Shown: one piece after another, positions 10,210-20,339 of the stretch
Position numbering within the stretch: position 1 is the stretch's first letter
Layout: the number at the start of each line of letters is the position of its first letter
From: a virus
Reading direction: 5' to 3' (one strand)
Length of the DNA: 26,405 nt
Virus record (IMG/VR): IMGVR_UViG_3300009147_000104
Location: 1-26,405 of that record
Made by a program: the position numbers and the translations under genes
Notes under the pieces: generated by a model
Told to the model about the DNA's origin: nothing
Seen by the model: only the letters and a program-made list of their open reading frames with translations
Databases searched by the model: none

Positions 10210-12137
10210 CCCAAGCGGAAGCAGCAGACTTCGTTGGGAAGTCAAAGTCCTGGGGCAAGAAAATGGACGCCCAACTAGGACTACGAGACCAAGTCCGAGA
10301 AGCCCGCTACTACAATCCCGAAGGGGAAATACGTCCCCTAAAACGGTCTGAGCTATCCCCCGTAGCTCTGGACTGTCTAGAGGACTTCGGCCGGTTCCGT
10401 GCTCGGGAGTTTGGGCGCATCTCATCCCCTTGGCAGGAGGAAGCCGCTCAGATAGTCAGGGTTAAGCTAGCCACTCCCTACAAGGAATTCATCGTAGTTA
10501 ACGCTCCACCTGGCGGCGGCAAGTCCACCCTGTTCACCCATGACATTCCAGCCTGGTTGACAGCCCGATCCCGAACCCTACGAGGGTTCATTGGCTCGTC
10601 CACACAGAACATGGCTGGCAACTACACCTTCCGGCTACGTAACACCCTTGCCAGAACGGTTCCTGTAGAGGCCAAGTCTGAGGACCTCGCTTTAGGACTC
10701 GCCTATGATGCTGAGTCCACGATGACACGGGACTATGGGATCTTCCGTCCTGATCCTGCTATCGGTGCTCCCTGGTCCCGTAACTTCTTCACAGTCGCAC
10801 AGTTCGGTGAGATTAGTGTCGATGAGAAGGAATCAACCTGGGCTGCATTCGGTAAGGACTCAGGGTTCCTTGGCTACCGTGTCCACATCATTGTGTGGGA
10901 CGACTTGTTCCGGCGTGAGGACATGCTCGGCATCAACAAGGCCGAGAAGCTGGAGAAGTTCTACATGTGGTACGACGATGAGGCTGAGACTCGTCTGGAA
11001 CCAGGTGGTGCTCTCATCCTTCAGGGGCAGAGGTTGGGGGCTGACGACATCTACGCCTACAACCTGGACAAGCGTACCTACGCTGAAGATGATGAGGACA
11101 TTGAGCTATACGAACTCGGGGAGGAACAGGAGCCCACCGAGCGGAAGTACTTCCATGTCATCTTCAAGGCTCACTATGACGAACTTTGTGACGCCGCCAT
11201 AGACCCGCATGTCCATTCCCGTAAGGCCAAGCCATACGATCCTAAGAACCCATTGAACGAACGTGGGCATGCCCCTTGCCTACTGGATCCTGTTCGTCTT
11301 CCTTGGCGTGAACTGCGCTCCAAGATGAACCACCCAACCTCCAACTATAAGGTGGTTTATCAGCAGGAAGATGTTGACCCGGCTGATGCCCTTGTGCCCA
11401 AGTTCTTTATTGACGGTGGTACCTATGAGAACCAGGAGTATGACGGGTGCTGGGATGAGGACCGCGGGCCTAATCAGCTACCGAGACTCCTAGCCAAGCC
11501 ACCCAAGAATACACTCATCAAGTCCATCATTACAGCGGACCCATCCCCATCTAAGTTCTGGGCTGTTCAGTGGTGGCTATATGTCCAGCTTCCTACTCAC
11601 GAACACTTGATGGGCTACCGGTTCCTCATGAACCAGGTGTTCACACCAATGGGGGCCAATGCTTTACTCGATTACGATACGGATACCGGTGAGTGGGAGG
11701 GCCTGTTAGTTGAATGGAAGGATACAGCTAAGAAGCTTAAGGTCCCGGTAGACTTCTTCATCCTGGAAGTCAATGCTGCTCAGAAGTTTATGAAGCAGTA
11801 CAAGTTCTTCAAGAACTGGATGAAGGACAACCAGATTAAGCTGAAGTCACACCATACCCATATCAACAAGTTGGACTCCAAGATTGGTGTCACAACTATC
11901 CGTAGCCAGTACGAATATGGGCGTGTTAGGCTCCCCGGCAACCGAGACGGTCGTTACGTATCGGAACCTCTCTATAAGCAGGTAACTCACTATCCGGATG
12001 CCATATACGATGACTGTGTTATGGCCCACTGGTTCCTTGAGTATCAGCTTCAGTACATCGTCAAGAAGAAGCGTACAAGATCCATTCTGTCTAAGGACAT
12101 GCCATCTTGGCTTAATAGGGAGCCATCTTACGCATGA
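10140..12137 (+). CDS. terL: Terminase large subunit, 665 aa
   Basis: Packages DNA into proheads: an N-terminal ATPase and a C-terminal RNase H-like nuclease that cuts concatemers. Visible: an N-terminal helix-turn-helix-like MTQAEAADFVGKSKSWGKK; Walker A APPGGGKST with K128; Walker B IIVWDD (D254, D255); nuclease acidic residues at D467 (ITADPSPS), E543 (FILEVN) and D624-D625 (YPDAIYDDCVMA). I chose the ATG at 10140 with AGGA about 8 bases upstream; an upstream TTG at 10104 is unlikely. The N-terminal HTH suggests that part of the small-subunit role (DNA recognition) may be built in. Its stop overlaps the portal start (ATGA). Confidence 0.93.
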   Translation: MPARTAATPQEKDNYKQLRIGGMTQAEAADFVGKSKSWGKKMDAQLGLRDQVREARYYNPEGEIRPLKRSELSPVALDCLEDFGRFRAREFGRISSPWQEEAAQIVRVKLATPYKEFIVVNAPPGGGKSTLFTHDIPAWLTARSRTLRGFIGSSTQNMAGNYTFRLRNTLARTVPVEAKSEDLALGLAYDAESTMTRDYGIFRPDPAIGAPWSRNFFTVAQFGEISVDEKESTWAAFGKDSGFLGYRVHIIVWDDLFRREDMLGINKAEKLEKFYMWYDDEAETRLEPGGALILQGQRLGADDIYAYNLDKRTYAEDDEDIELYELGEEQEPTERKYFHVIFKAHYDELCDAAIDPHVHSRKAKPYDPKNPLNERGHAPCLLDPVRLPWRELRSKMNHPTSNYKVVYQQEDVDPADALVPKFFIDGGTYENQEYDGCWDEDRGPNQLPRLLAKPPKNTLIKSIITADPSPSKFWAVQWWLYVQLPTHEHLMGYRFLMNQVFTPMGANALLDYDTDTGEWEGLLVEWKDTAKKLKVPVDFFILEVNAAQKFMKQYKFFKNWMKDNQIKLKSHHTHINKLDSKIGVTTIRSQYEYGRVRLPGNRDGRYVSEPLYKQVTHYPDAIYDDCVMAHWFLEYQLQYIVKKKRTRSILSKDMPSWLNREPSYA

Positions 12138-13999
12138 AGTACAGCGTGAAAGAGCCTGAAGAGATCCTAGCTCTCTACAACGAACGGCAGCTTTACTACG
12201 GCAAAGACATCGCCCGCATGCGTAAGATGCAGCGGCTTATGAACAACGAGATGGACGTTCCTCTCCCTGAGCTTACGGAAGGGGAACAGAATCTCGTCGC
12301 CAACATTGCACTCCGGGCACAGGACAATCTTGCAGAGCGGATCGCTAGTGTTGATCCCACGATGCATTGGCCGAGCAAGAATCCTGGTACTGATGCTGCC
12401 GATAAGCGTGCAGTCAATCGTCGTCGTATCATGCAGGGTTGGCATGAAGAGAACGACATGTACGCCATCAGGTCTAAGCGGGCGAGACACTTCCTGTCAT
12501 GGGCCTGTAGTCCTGTCGTCGTCAAGCCTGACCCAGTAACTAGACGGCCGAAGTGGGACGTGCGTCGTCCCCTCGAAACCTTCCTGCCACCTGGCTCCTA
12601 TGACGAACTCATCCCTATGGACATCATCACCTGTGATGTCTACACCTATCAGCAGCTTCTTCAGTTCTTTGACCATGAAGCTATCGGTCAGGTAACCAAG
12701 CCGCCGAACTGGAACTGGGATGATGATATCCAGAACTACAGCATCGAGTTTGAGGTTCTAGAGTACATCGACTCTAACGAAATCTCCATGATCCTAGTGG
12801 GTCATGCTAACGATCCTCGGGCTTACCGTCGTGGAATGCCTGGCCTACGTGGCGCTGTACGTATCCAGTACGCTCCTAACCTTGCCCACCGTCCTCTCGC
12901 TGTTTGTCCCGGGCGTATCTGCCTAGATGAACAGCTTGGTCACTTTGACGGTATCGTTGGCATGTACCAGGCCCGTGCAGCTATGACAACCCTTGCTGTT
13001 ATCGGGCAGCGTAAGACTATCTGGCCGACTGTTTGGTTCCAGGGCTTCCCGAATGATCCCGAGGAACCCGATATCACTCAGGATCCCGATCCCTACCGTG
13101 GTATCCCTGGCGTTGTGGCTCACGGTCAGATGAATCAGCAGTCCCTTGATCCCTCTCTCCGTACCCTGGAATTCATCGACATGATGGAGGAAGGGGAACG
13201 TAAGGATGCCGGTATCCCTTCGGAGATGCTTGGCTCCCAACGTACACATATCTCAGGGCGACGTGGCGCTCAGGTTATGGGTGCCACTATCGACTTCTCG
13301 GTTGCTCAGGCTCAGCAGCGGTTTGCACGGTCATCTAAGGAAGAGAACAAGATCGCTGTCGCTCTCGACAAGGCGTTCTTCCCTAAGAAGAAGACGTTCT
13401 TCATCGAGACAAGGGGTTACATTGGTGATGTTACCTACACCCCTGCTGAGATATGGGAGACTGATGGTCACGTAGTCGAGTACCCTTTTATCGGGGCTGA
13501 TCTACAGAATCTCCCAGTTGAAGGTGGACAGCGAGTCCAGATGGAGTCTATGTCCATCGAAACCTTCATGACATACGATCCTATGATCAAGGACGTGCCA
13601 GCCGAGATTCAGCGGCTTGATCGTGAGGCTCTTAAGCGGGCATTCAAGGCTATGATATTGCAACTGGTTGCTAATCCCGATCCGAATTCAGGTATCCAGC
13701 CAATCCATCTTGCTAAGCTAGATCAGAAGGTCGAAAAGGGTAAGGAACTACTGAAGGCTTTCATAGAAGTTGATGAGGAAGTCCAGGAAGCGCAACAGGC
13801 AGCAGCAGAAGCAATGGCTGCCCAACAAGCAGGCCAGGGTGGTGGACCTGGGCCGCAACCGGGAACCTCTACTCCTGGTGCAGCCGGTACACCTGATGCA
13901 GCTTCCCCAATCCCGGCGCCACCGGACTCAATGGCGAGGTACACGCAACTTCTAGGTAGTCTTGGAACCGTCCAGCAAGCCCAAAAGTACAGGAGCTAA
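12134..13999 (+). CDS. Portal protein, 621 aa
   Basis: Forms the dodecameric ring at the head vertex through which DNA enters and leaves. Assigned from position directly after terL, size, and portal-like features: N-terminal helices (LALYNERQLYYGKDIARMRK), a mid-protein region with the loop GMYQARAAMTTLAVIGQRK, the GIPSEMLGSQ motif, and the long helix SVAQAQQRFARSSKEENKIA. From about residue 545 it is Gln/Ala-rich, then Gly/Pro-rich and disordered. ATG overlaps the terminase stop. The 83-aa gene begins 3 bases after its stop. Confidence 0.88.
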   Translation: MKYSVKEPEEILALYNERQLYYGKDIARMRKMQRLMNNEMDVPLPELTEGEQNLVANIALRAQDNLAERIASVDPTMHWPSKNPGTDAADKRAVNRRRIMQGWHEENDMYAIRSKRARHFLSWACSPVVVKPDPVTRRPKWDVRRPLETFLPPGSYDELIPMDIITCDVYTYQQLLQFFDHEAIGQVTKPPNWNWDDDIQNYSIEFEVLEYIDSNEISMILVGHANDPRAYRRGMPGLRGAVRIQYAPNLAHRPLAVCPGRICLDEQLGHFDGIVGMYQARAAMTTLAVIGQRKTIWPTVWFQGFPNDPEEPDITQDPDPYRGIPGVVAHGQMNQQSLDPSLRTLEFIDMMEEGERKDAGIPSEMLGSQRTHISGRRGAQVMGATIDFSVAQAQQRFARSSKEENKIAVALDKAFFPKKKTFFIETRGYIGDVTYTPAEIWETDGHVVEYPFIGADLQNLPVEGGQRVQMESMSIETFMTYDPMIKDVPAEIQRLDREALKRAFKAMILQLVANPDPNSGIQPIHLAKLDQKVEKGKELLKAFIEVDEEVQEAQQAAAEAMAAQQAGQGGGPGPQPGTSTPGAAGTPDAASPIPAPPDSMARYTQLLGSLGTVQQAQKYRS

Positions 14000-14001
14000 C
14001 G

Positions 14002-14253
14002 ATGGCTAATATTCCCAAGGGTAAGGGTAACAAGTGGGATACTGATCCTTATGGTGGTACGAACCCGGATGGCGAGACGCATACCAAGTCTCCTACCGGT
14101 AGCCGTCCTACCCCTGCTATCCCCCGTCCTACCTCTCAGCCTGCTGCTACTCCCGGTGCAGTCAAAGCACCCATCAAGCACACGTCCATGCCTGCTCCCA
14201 ACAAGAAGCGCCTCACTTCTGCGCCCAAGAATGAGGGTGGCGGCAGCTACTAG
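14002..14253 (+). CDS. Small disordered basic protein, 83 aa
   Basis: No recognised domain. It is Pro/Thr/Lys-rich (MANIPKGKGNKWDTDPYGGT at the start; KAPIKHTSMPAPNKKRLTSA near the end), basic and probably unfolded. AGGAG lies 6 bases upstream. Small disordered basic proteins between portal and inner head proteins are common in phage head operons and are often virion or assembly components, but no specific role can be read here. Confidence 0.7.
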   Translation: MANIPKGKGNKWDTDPYGGTNPDGETHTKSPTGSRPTPAIPRPTSQPAATPGAVKAPIKHTSMPAPNKKRLTSAPKNEGGGSY

Positions 14254-14266
14254 ATAGGAACAGACG

Positions 14267-14710
14267 ATGGGTGATAACCGTGGTGGTCCCCGTACAGGTT
14301 CGGTTGGCGGTCAGTACCCCAACCGGAAGGATATGCGTGCGCCAGGGGCACCTATAGGACCTTCTAACCTTCCTGCTTCTGCTCAGTATGGACAGGGTGT
14401 ACAGCAGGCTCAGGGTCTACGTGTCACGCCGGCAGGTCCTCCATCTAGCCCTCCATCCCCTCAGGGTGGAGGACAGGGACAGCCTATGTTGGCACCTGGT
14501 GATGTACCAGGCTTGGGTGACCCTACAGCTAACCCAAATGAGCCTGTGACTGCCGGTTTGCCTATCGGTCCCGGTGCAGGACCGGAAGCACTAGGCATCA
14601 TGACGCAGGATAGTCCCGAACTGGGTATCGCCCGTCGTCTCTTCCTTGAATACCCTAATCCTGACCTTCGTAACTACATCGCTTACCTGGAATCAACCCT
14701 ACAGTTCTGA
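14267..14710 (+). CDS. Gly/Pro-rich structural protein, 147 aa
   Basis: The first 110 residues are Gly/Pro/Gln-rich and disordered (for example AQYGQGVQQAQGLRVTPAGP). The last 35 form a short folded helix region (SPELGIARRLFLEYPNPDLR and on). A long flexible tether with a C-terminal docking helix fits a head-interior or connector protein. AGGA lies about 7 bases before the ATG. Its TGA overlaps the start of the 1568-aa gene (TGATG), so the two may be made in matched amounts. Confidence 0.7.
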   Translation: MGDNRGGPRTGSVGGQYPNRKDMRAPGAPIGPSNLPASAQYGQGVQQAQGLRVTPAGPPSSPPSPQGGGQGQPMLAPGDVPGLGDPTANPNEPVTAGLPIGPGAGPEALGIMTQDSPELGIARRLFLEYPNPDLRNYIAYLESTLQF

Positions 14711-17700
14711 TGCCGAGCGATCCCGCAAACACCAATCCATTCAACGAGATACGCAACATTGAAGCTGTCATGTTGCGTCGTCGTGGTATCGAGGCGCAGG
14801 TCAGTCAGTTCACCCCAACGTCTGCTGCTCTTTACGCCAACTATGCCCGTGACTACCCGTGGATGCAGCCGGGTGTGGTCCGTGCTGCTTCTATGGCTGG
14901 CTACTACCCGAATAACCCTGACATGGTTAGGGTTGCAGCTACTTCACTAGCAGAAGCAGTAGCCTCAGGGCGTATCAATACCGGCAGTCGTACCCGTGCA
15001 TCCGAGCTAAATCCTGGTCGTCTTGATCCCCAGCTTGAGGCATCGGGTTACTTGCCTAGCCGCCCTCCTCCTGAACTGGTTGATGACCCGCTTAAGGAGT
15101 ACAGAGCCAAGGGTTACATCGACGAGGACAACAACCTGGTCCGTCCCGCACGCCCTAAGTACTCTGGCCGGAGGAATGGTAAGCCGGTTTGGGAGTACGA
15201 GAGTGACGAGGATAGGCAGGCTGATAAGGAATTCAAGGACCTTCTCCGCCTGATTTCAGATAACGAGGGGTCCACTAAGCCTATTCCCTTTATGCAGGAC
15301 GGGGACTGGTACAACTTCCATCCTAAGACCGGCAACACTGAAGTCATCAAGAGGGGCGACATCAGGACTGCCCTACTCCAATCACCCATTAACCGTGCAG
15401 GATCAGTACCAGTACTGGGTGAGGCTATTCAGGGTGTCCAGAACGTCGTGGAGCCGGCCTATCAGGTTGTCCAGCCAGTTGCCCGTACTGCTGGCATGAT
15501 CGCCAATGCGCCTATCCAAGAAATCCAGACCACCGGTCGAGCACTTCATGATGCAGTAGGACGTGTACAGCGGGAAGGGTTCGCTGCTGGCCTTAAGAGT
15601 GTCGGTAGGGAAGCCATTACCGCTGATCTTTCTGAGACTGATATTGCTATTGCTACCGAGGGTCTACTGTCCGGTGAAGATATAGATACAGGATCAGGGT
15701 TCTTTGTGTCTCCTACTTCCGAAGTTGCCAAAGAGAGAATGAGACGGGAAGCGGAACATGGACAGATCGGTGGGCACAACATCACCTGGGGACGATGGAT
15801 TGCTTCCGCTGTTACAGAGCCCGACACTGTTCCGTTTGATGTCATGTCCGGTTTCGTGGACTTCTCTATCCAGCTTGCAGATCCAACTTCTGTTGGACTT
15901 GGGAAGGCTGGACAGATCCGGAAGGCTCGGGGACTCTTTGAAGCTGAAGCCTTAGATCCACATCTAGCTGCTGGCATCCTTGGCTCTCGTGGTCGTCGCC
16001 CGTTTGTCGATTTCACTACTGCTCAGAAGGTGTTCGATTCACCTCGTGGTGCCAGAGCGGTTGAAGACATCACTTCCACAACCTCCGCTTACCAAATCGC
16101 TAAGAAGCTGAACAGTGGTAAGCTAGAATTCAAGCATGATCCCGCTTTATACGATGATCTTGCACGTACTACTGAGTCATCGGAAACCCGAGCTATCCTC
16201 ACTGATGCTATTGATCGTGGCGAGATCCGTGAGGTAGCTGATGTAACATCATCGTGGGGCCACGGTATCGCTGCTCATGTGCGCCCGCATATGCCTCGTT
16301 CTCGTCTTATGGACAAGATGCCGGGTATCGGTACTCATCTCCGTAACCCGGTAGAGACTATGAACCAGGTTATGCGGTCCTTCCGTAACGTCAATGCTCC
16401 GGAAGAGGCGCTAGAGGAAGCCTTCAACAAACTCTCTACCGCCCGCACTAAGTCCGGCCGTCGTAACACCATCATGGAAATCTTCGGCTCCGGACCTAAC
16501 TCTCTCCTTGCTCAACATAACATCCCTCAAGATGTTGCTGATCAGATGATGAGGCTCTATAAGACCAGCTTTAATGAGATGTGGCGTGGCCTTGTAGATG
16601 AGATGGGTGTAGAGGTTCCTACCTGGGAGAAGATGCTTGCTAACGGGGAAGAGACTCTTATCCCCGGTCCCCATGCACTCATCGAACTGGTAGAGGATTG
16701 GATGCCGTTCCCTGATCCTCGTGCCTTACGGGAGATTACCCGCCGCTTCCCTACTCTTACTTCCAAGCTTCCGGAAGATGGTGCTCTCCGTACTGCCGTA
16801 GAGCTTCCCGGCGCCTTTGTGGACTATATGCTGCAAGAGGTTTGGAAGCCTCTAGCGCTTGCACGTGGCGCATGGTTGGTCCGTGTACTGGGTGAAGGTC
16901 AGATCCGTATTGCCGCTGATGGGCTTGACTCTCTGTTCTCGGGTCATCCTCTGGAAGCGCTCGGGTTCATGCTGTCCAAGAAGAAGATCCCTACCGGCAA
17001 GATCCCAGGTCTGAGAGACATCGCTCCCCGTATCCCTAAATCTATCCAAGGCGAGAAATGGGACGAGGTTCTAGAGTACGATAGCTCCCTGTCTAAGGTC
17101 CATAACTGGGCGCATCGTCCCGGGGCTGCCGAGACAACTACCCAAACAACCCTTTACGCTAAGGGTCGTCATGCTGATCAAGAGTATCTGCATGCGTGGG
17201 CTAGGCAGCTAATGAAGTTCAACTATGACCCTGTCTACTCCCGCTGGATCAACTCCAACTCTCTAGATGAGATGATGGATTGGATGCAGCATGGTGAAGG
17301 TAGAGGGTTCGTCAGAGAACTACAGGAAGCCTTCCCTGGCAACCTGGAAACTCCTGCCCAACTTCGCACTTACTTGGACCAGATTGATCAGCGGTTCCAG
17401 TTCCTTGCTAAGGGTAACACTGACATCTTTGACACCCTCCGCAGTGGGGAATGGACTGATGCTGCCGGTGAGACTCACTCCATCTACCGGTCTGGCTCAC
17501 TAGCAGATGGCAATCCTGAACTGAACCCTGAATTCACCAAGTATCTCTCTCAGTTCATGGACGACGGACCTAACGTGGTTGTCGGTCGTATGCAGCAGGC
17601 CCTACGTGGCAAGTCCGACTATCCGGCCCTTAAGCGTTACGCTGTACAGAACTTCCTGTATGGCGCTATGTCTAAGTCTGAGAACCTTCTGGCACGTGGC

Positions 17701-19416
17701 TCTGTGTTCCGTCAGCAGTATGGACGTGAGCTATCCGACTTTGTTCAGTTCGGTACCAAGGAAGCACGTGAGCAGCTTATCTCCAAGGCTCGCTCTCTCA
17801 ATGTCCCGAACCGCACTCTCAAGCATATGGAACATCTTGCCCGTACTAAGGTAGAGGGTAAGCTGAACCTTGATGAGATGGACATGCTCGCTAAGGGTCG
17901 GGCGATGGACAAGTCGCAGAAGCTTCTTTACTCCTACGCTGAGCGCCGGCAAATCTTTGACATCACCCGCAACTTCTTCCCATTCGGTGATGCATGGTTT
18001 GAGGTTATGTCTACCTGGGGCCGTCTTACCCGAGAGACTATGGGTAAGCCTGTGCGTCGTGGACAGCAGATTATCGAGGGGTCTATCAACAGCGGGTTCT
18101 TCCACGAGAACAGGTTTGGGGAACTGTCCTTTACCTACCCGTGGGTGGGAGCACTTACCTCTGCCATTACTGGAGCACCTATCGACATGGAAGGTAGGGT
18201 TCAAGGTCTGTCTATGTTCGGGGAAATCATGCCGGGTTTGGGACCTGTTGCCCAAATCCCTGCTGCATGGTTCCTTAAGGACAAGCCAGAACTAGAAGCC
18301 TTGGAAGAGGTACTACTCCCGTTCGGTGCTCCTGAGGGTGAAGAGATTACCGACTGGAAGACCTATGCTCCTGGTTGGCTTAAGACTGCTCTCTCTGCTG
18401 TTGGCATCAAGACTAACGATGACAAGCGGCTTTACGAGAACACTGTAGCCCAGCGGGCACAGCATCTTATGTCTACTGGTGAGTATGGCTATACGGCCGC
18501 AGAGCAGGCTCGGGTATGGCAGGATGCTAAGGCATCAGTTGACAAGGTCTATTGGATCCGCTCTATCGCCCAATTCTGGCTTCCGGCTGCTCCCTCTCTT
18601 GAGTGGTATGTAGAAGACAAGTCGGGTAAGCGGCTATCAGCCGTTGTTCTGGCTGAAGAGTTTCACAAGATGGATAGCGAGGACTTTGATACCTCTGTCG
18701 CCACGTTCGTAGAGAAGTATGGAGAGGACGCAATTGGAGCACTTGTCGCAGCATCAGCAACCGCCGTCCCTGGATTTCCAGATTCCAAAGAAGGACAGGC
18801 ATGGATTGATGATAACCCTGAACTTGCTGGCAAGTACCCCCTTGTGTATGCCCTCTTCGCTCCCTCCGGTGAATTCGACATAGACACCTATACCCGCCAG
18901 TTTGCCTCGGGAGATAGGCGCTCACTATCGGCCAAGCAACAGATCGCTATGTCTGCTGATTGGCTTAACCGGTACTGGCGTAGCAAGCTTATGGATAAGA
19001 TGGGTGTCAACTCATATGCTGATATGGATCAGGAACAGCGTAACGCCTGGGAAGAGCTATCAGCATTGGTTGATGAAGAGTATCCGTCTGCTGTCGTCGG
19101 TCGCATGGAGAAGCCAGAGATTGATGACATGATCAAGCAACTTGAAGTTGCAGGTCAAGATAAGGATATCCTTGCCACTCCTGCCGGGCCTGCGCTCACC
19201 GAGTACCTACAGTTACGTGTAGATGCTCAGGGGCTGGTTGACGCTCTGAAGGAACGTGGTGCAATTGATCAGAACATCAAGGGCTTCACTAAGGCCAAGG
19301 CGTTGCGACCTATCCGTGAGGCACTAAGGTCTGAGGCACAAGCCCTGATCGATAAGTACCCTGCATTCCAGCCGCTTTGGGAACAGGTCTTTAGTAGGGA
19401 ACTCATTAAGGAATAA
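14710..19416 (+). CDS. Giant virion-associated (inner or ejection) protein, 1568 aa
   Basis: The largest gene of the window. No enzyme motif could be seen by eye. Visible layout: an N-terminal helical part; a Val/Ala/Gln-rich amphipathic stretch at about 223-290 (QPVARTAGMIANAPIQEIQT and around); a long, mainly helical middle; an aromatic segment near 1085 (RNFFPFGDAWFEVMSTWGRL); a hydrophobic Gly/Pro-rich stretch at about 1140-1190 that might insert in a membrane; and a charged helical C-terminus. Size, helical content and position among head genes suggest an internal protein ejected with DNA, as gp16 is in T7. A tape-measure role is less likely because it precedes the capsid. Both are inference. 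Confidence 0.7.
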   Translation: MPSDPANTNPFNEIRNIEAVMLRRRGIEAQVSQFTPTSAALYANYARDYPWMQPGVVRAASMAGYYPNNPDMVRVAATSLAEAVASGRINTGSRTRASELNPGRLDPQLEASGYLPSRPPPELVDDPLKEYRAKGYIDEDNNLVRPARPKYSGRRNGKPVWEYESDEDRQADKEFKDLLRLISDNEGSTKPIPFMQDGDWYNFHPKTGNTEVIKRGDIRTALLQSPINRAGSVPVLGEAIQGVQNVVEPAYQVVQPVARTAGMIANAPIQEIQTTGRALHDAVGRVQREGFAAGLKSVGREAITADLSETDIAIATEGLLSGEDIDTGSGFFVSPTSEVAKERMRREAEHGQIGGHNITWGRWIASAVTEPDTVPFDVMSGFVDFSIQLADPTSVGLGKAGQIRKARGLFEAEALDPHLAAGILGSRGRRPFVDFTTAQKVFDSPRGARAVEDITSTTSAYQIAKKLNSGKLEFKHDPALYDDLARTTESSETRAILTDAIDRGEIREVADVTSSWGHGIAAHVRPHMPRSRLMDKMPGIGTHLRNPVETMNQVMRSFRNVNAPEEALEEAFNKLSTARTKSGRRNTIMEIFGSGPNSLLAQHNIPQDVADQMMRLYKTSFNEMWRGLVDEMGVEVPTWEKMLANGEETLIPGPHALIELVEDWMPFPDPRALREITRRFPTLTSKLPEDGALRTAVELPGAFVDYMLQEVWKPLALARGAWLVRVLGEGQIRIAADGLDSLFSGHPLEALGFMLSKKKIPTGKIPGLRDIAPRIPKSIQGEKWDEVLEYDSSLSKVHNWAHRPGAAETTTQTTLYAKGRHADQEYLHAWARQLMKFNYDPVYSRWINSNSLDEMMDWMQHGEGRGFVRELQEAFPGNLETPAQLRTYLDQIDQRFQFLAKGNTDIFDTLRSGEWTDAAGETHSIYRSGSLADGNPELNPEFTKYLSQFMDDGPNVVVGRMQQALRGKSDYPALKRYAVQNFLYGAMSKSENLLARGSVFRQQYGRELSDFVQFGTKEAREQLISKARSLNVPNRTLKHMEHLARTKVEGKLNLDEMDMLAKGRAMDKSQKLLYSYAERRQIFDITRNFFPFGDAWFEVMSTWGRLTRETMGKPVRRGQQIIEGSINSGFFHENRFGELSFTYPWVGALTSAITGAPIDMEGRVQGLSMFGEIMPGLGPVAQIPAAWFLKDKPELEALEEVLLPFGAPEGEEITDWKTYAPGWLKTALSAVGIKTNDDKRLYENTVAQRAQHLMSTGEYGYTAAEQARVWQDAKASVDKVYWIRSIAQFWLPAAPSLEWYVEDKSGKRLSAVVLAEEFHKMDSEDFDTSVATFVEKYGEDAIGALVAASATAVPGFPDSKEGQAWIDDNPELAGKYPLVYALFAPSGEFDIDTYTRQFASGDRRSLSAKQQIAMSADWLNRYWRSKLMDKMGVNSYADMDQEQRNAWEELSALVDEEYPSAVVGRMEKPEIDDMIKQLEVAGQDKDILATPAGPALTEYLQLRVDAQGLVDALKERGAIDQNIKGFTKAKALRPIREALRSEAQALIDKYPAFQPLWEQVFSRELIKE

Positions 19417-19418
19417 CG

Positions 19419-20339
19419 ATGCCTGTTGATTACGGTGGACGGTACTACAGACCTAGACAACCTGGCCCTACTACTGGTACCACTACGCCTACTAGTCTTG
19501 ATGATGCTGCTGATGAGATCCTTGGTGGCCTTGGTGGTGGTGCTAGTGGTGTTCCCCAGCCCATTGGCGTAAACGTTGGGTATCGTGCTGCTGCACCCGC
19601 TCATCTATCTCCACACTATTACCCGCACGGGTTCTCTTACACCAAGCGAGACATAGGTCCTGTTGCTCGCTCATCTTCACGTCAAGCGAACATCTCCCCT
19701 CGTTACTATGCTGACATGGAGTATGCGCCTGCTAACTTCACTAGTAACGTCATCCGGGATCTACAGTCAAAGCTAGCCTTTGTAGGTCTGTATGACCCTA
19801 ATGCCAACGTCATCTCGGGGGACTGGGGAGAGGAAACCGCTTCTGCATTCCGGCGCCTGTTGGCTTACGCAAACCAGCATGGCATGACGTGGCAGACAGC
19901 CCTTGGTCATCTACGTTCTCAGGTTGAAGGTAGTGGTCAAGCGGGCGGCAAGATGACCATTGATGAGTTTGGCAATATTGTTAGTGCTGAGGAAGCTGCT
20001 GGTCCTACACGGGCACCGCTAGTCACTCGTACCACTGACCCTCGTACCCTTGAATTAGTCCTGAGAGAGACGTCCATGAACCTACTTGGCCAGGCTCTTT
20101 CTCCTGATCAAGTTCAGATGATGACCAAAGCCTTTAACGACATGGAAGTTCAGCGTCAGCAGGAGGCATACGATAAGCAGTTGACGGGTGGCTCAGTGGT
20201 CGATATCCCGTCTCCTGAAGCGTATGCTCAGGCAGAGGTTGAGGCTAAGAATCCTCAGGGTGTTGCTAACTACCGTGGTCTACAGTACATGAACGAGGCT
20301 ATGCAGCTTCTAGCCTCTCCCGCTTGGGGGATTGGCTAA
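19419..20339 (+). CDS. Virion protein with peptidoglycan-binding-like domain, 306 aa
   Basis: The N-terminus is Gly/Pro/Tyr-rich and flexible. Residues about 108-148 (VIRDLQSKLAFVGLYDPNAN, then VISGDWGEETASAFRRLLAY) match the PG_binding_1 pattern: LQ..L..GL, then DG.WG..T..A. This suggests anchoring to cell-wall peptidoglycan. The C-terminal half is helical (TMNLLGQALSPDQVQMMTKA region). It begins 2 bases after the giant protein's stop and ends in a TAATG overlap with the lysin gene, so it probably works with that enzyme during wall penetration. The domain call is by eye. Confidence 0.68.
   Translation: MPVDYGGRYYRPRQPGPTTGTTTPTSLDDAADEILGGLGGGASGVPQPIGVNVGYRAAAPAHLSPHYYPHGFSYTKRDIGPVARSSSRQANISPRYYADMEYAPANFTSNVIRDLQSKLAFVGLYDPNANVISGDWGEETASAFRRLLAYANQHGMTWQTALGHLRSQVEGSGQAGGKMTIDEFGNIVSAEEAAGPTRAPLVTRTTDPRTLELVLRETSMNLLGQALSPDQVQMMTKAFNDMEVQRQQEAYDKQLTGGSVVDIPSPEAYAQAEVEAKNPQGVANYRGLQYMNEAMQLLASPAWGIG

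Noticed and set aside
9903-10425. Two minus-strand frames across the G-run and the terminase start
   Set aside because: Both are antisense to terL or its leader, with skewed composition and no ribosome sites.
14710-19416. N4-like virion RNA polymerase
   Set aside because: It pairs with an N4-gp56-type capsid, but I see no T7-like polymerase motifs and the length is less than half that of N4 vRNAP.
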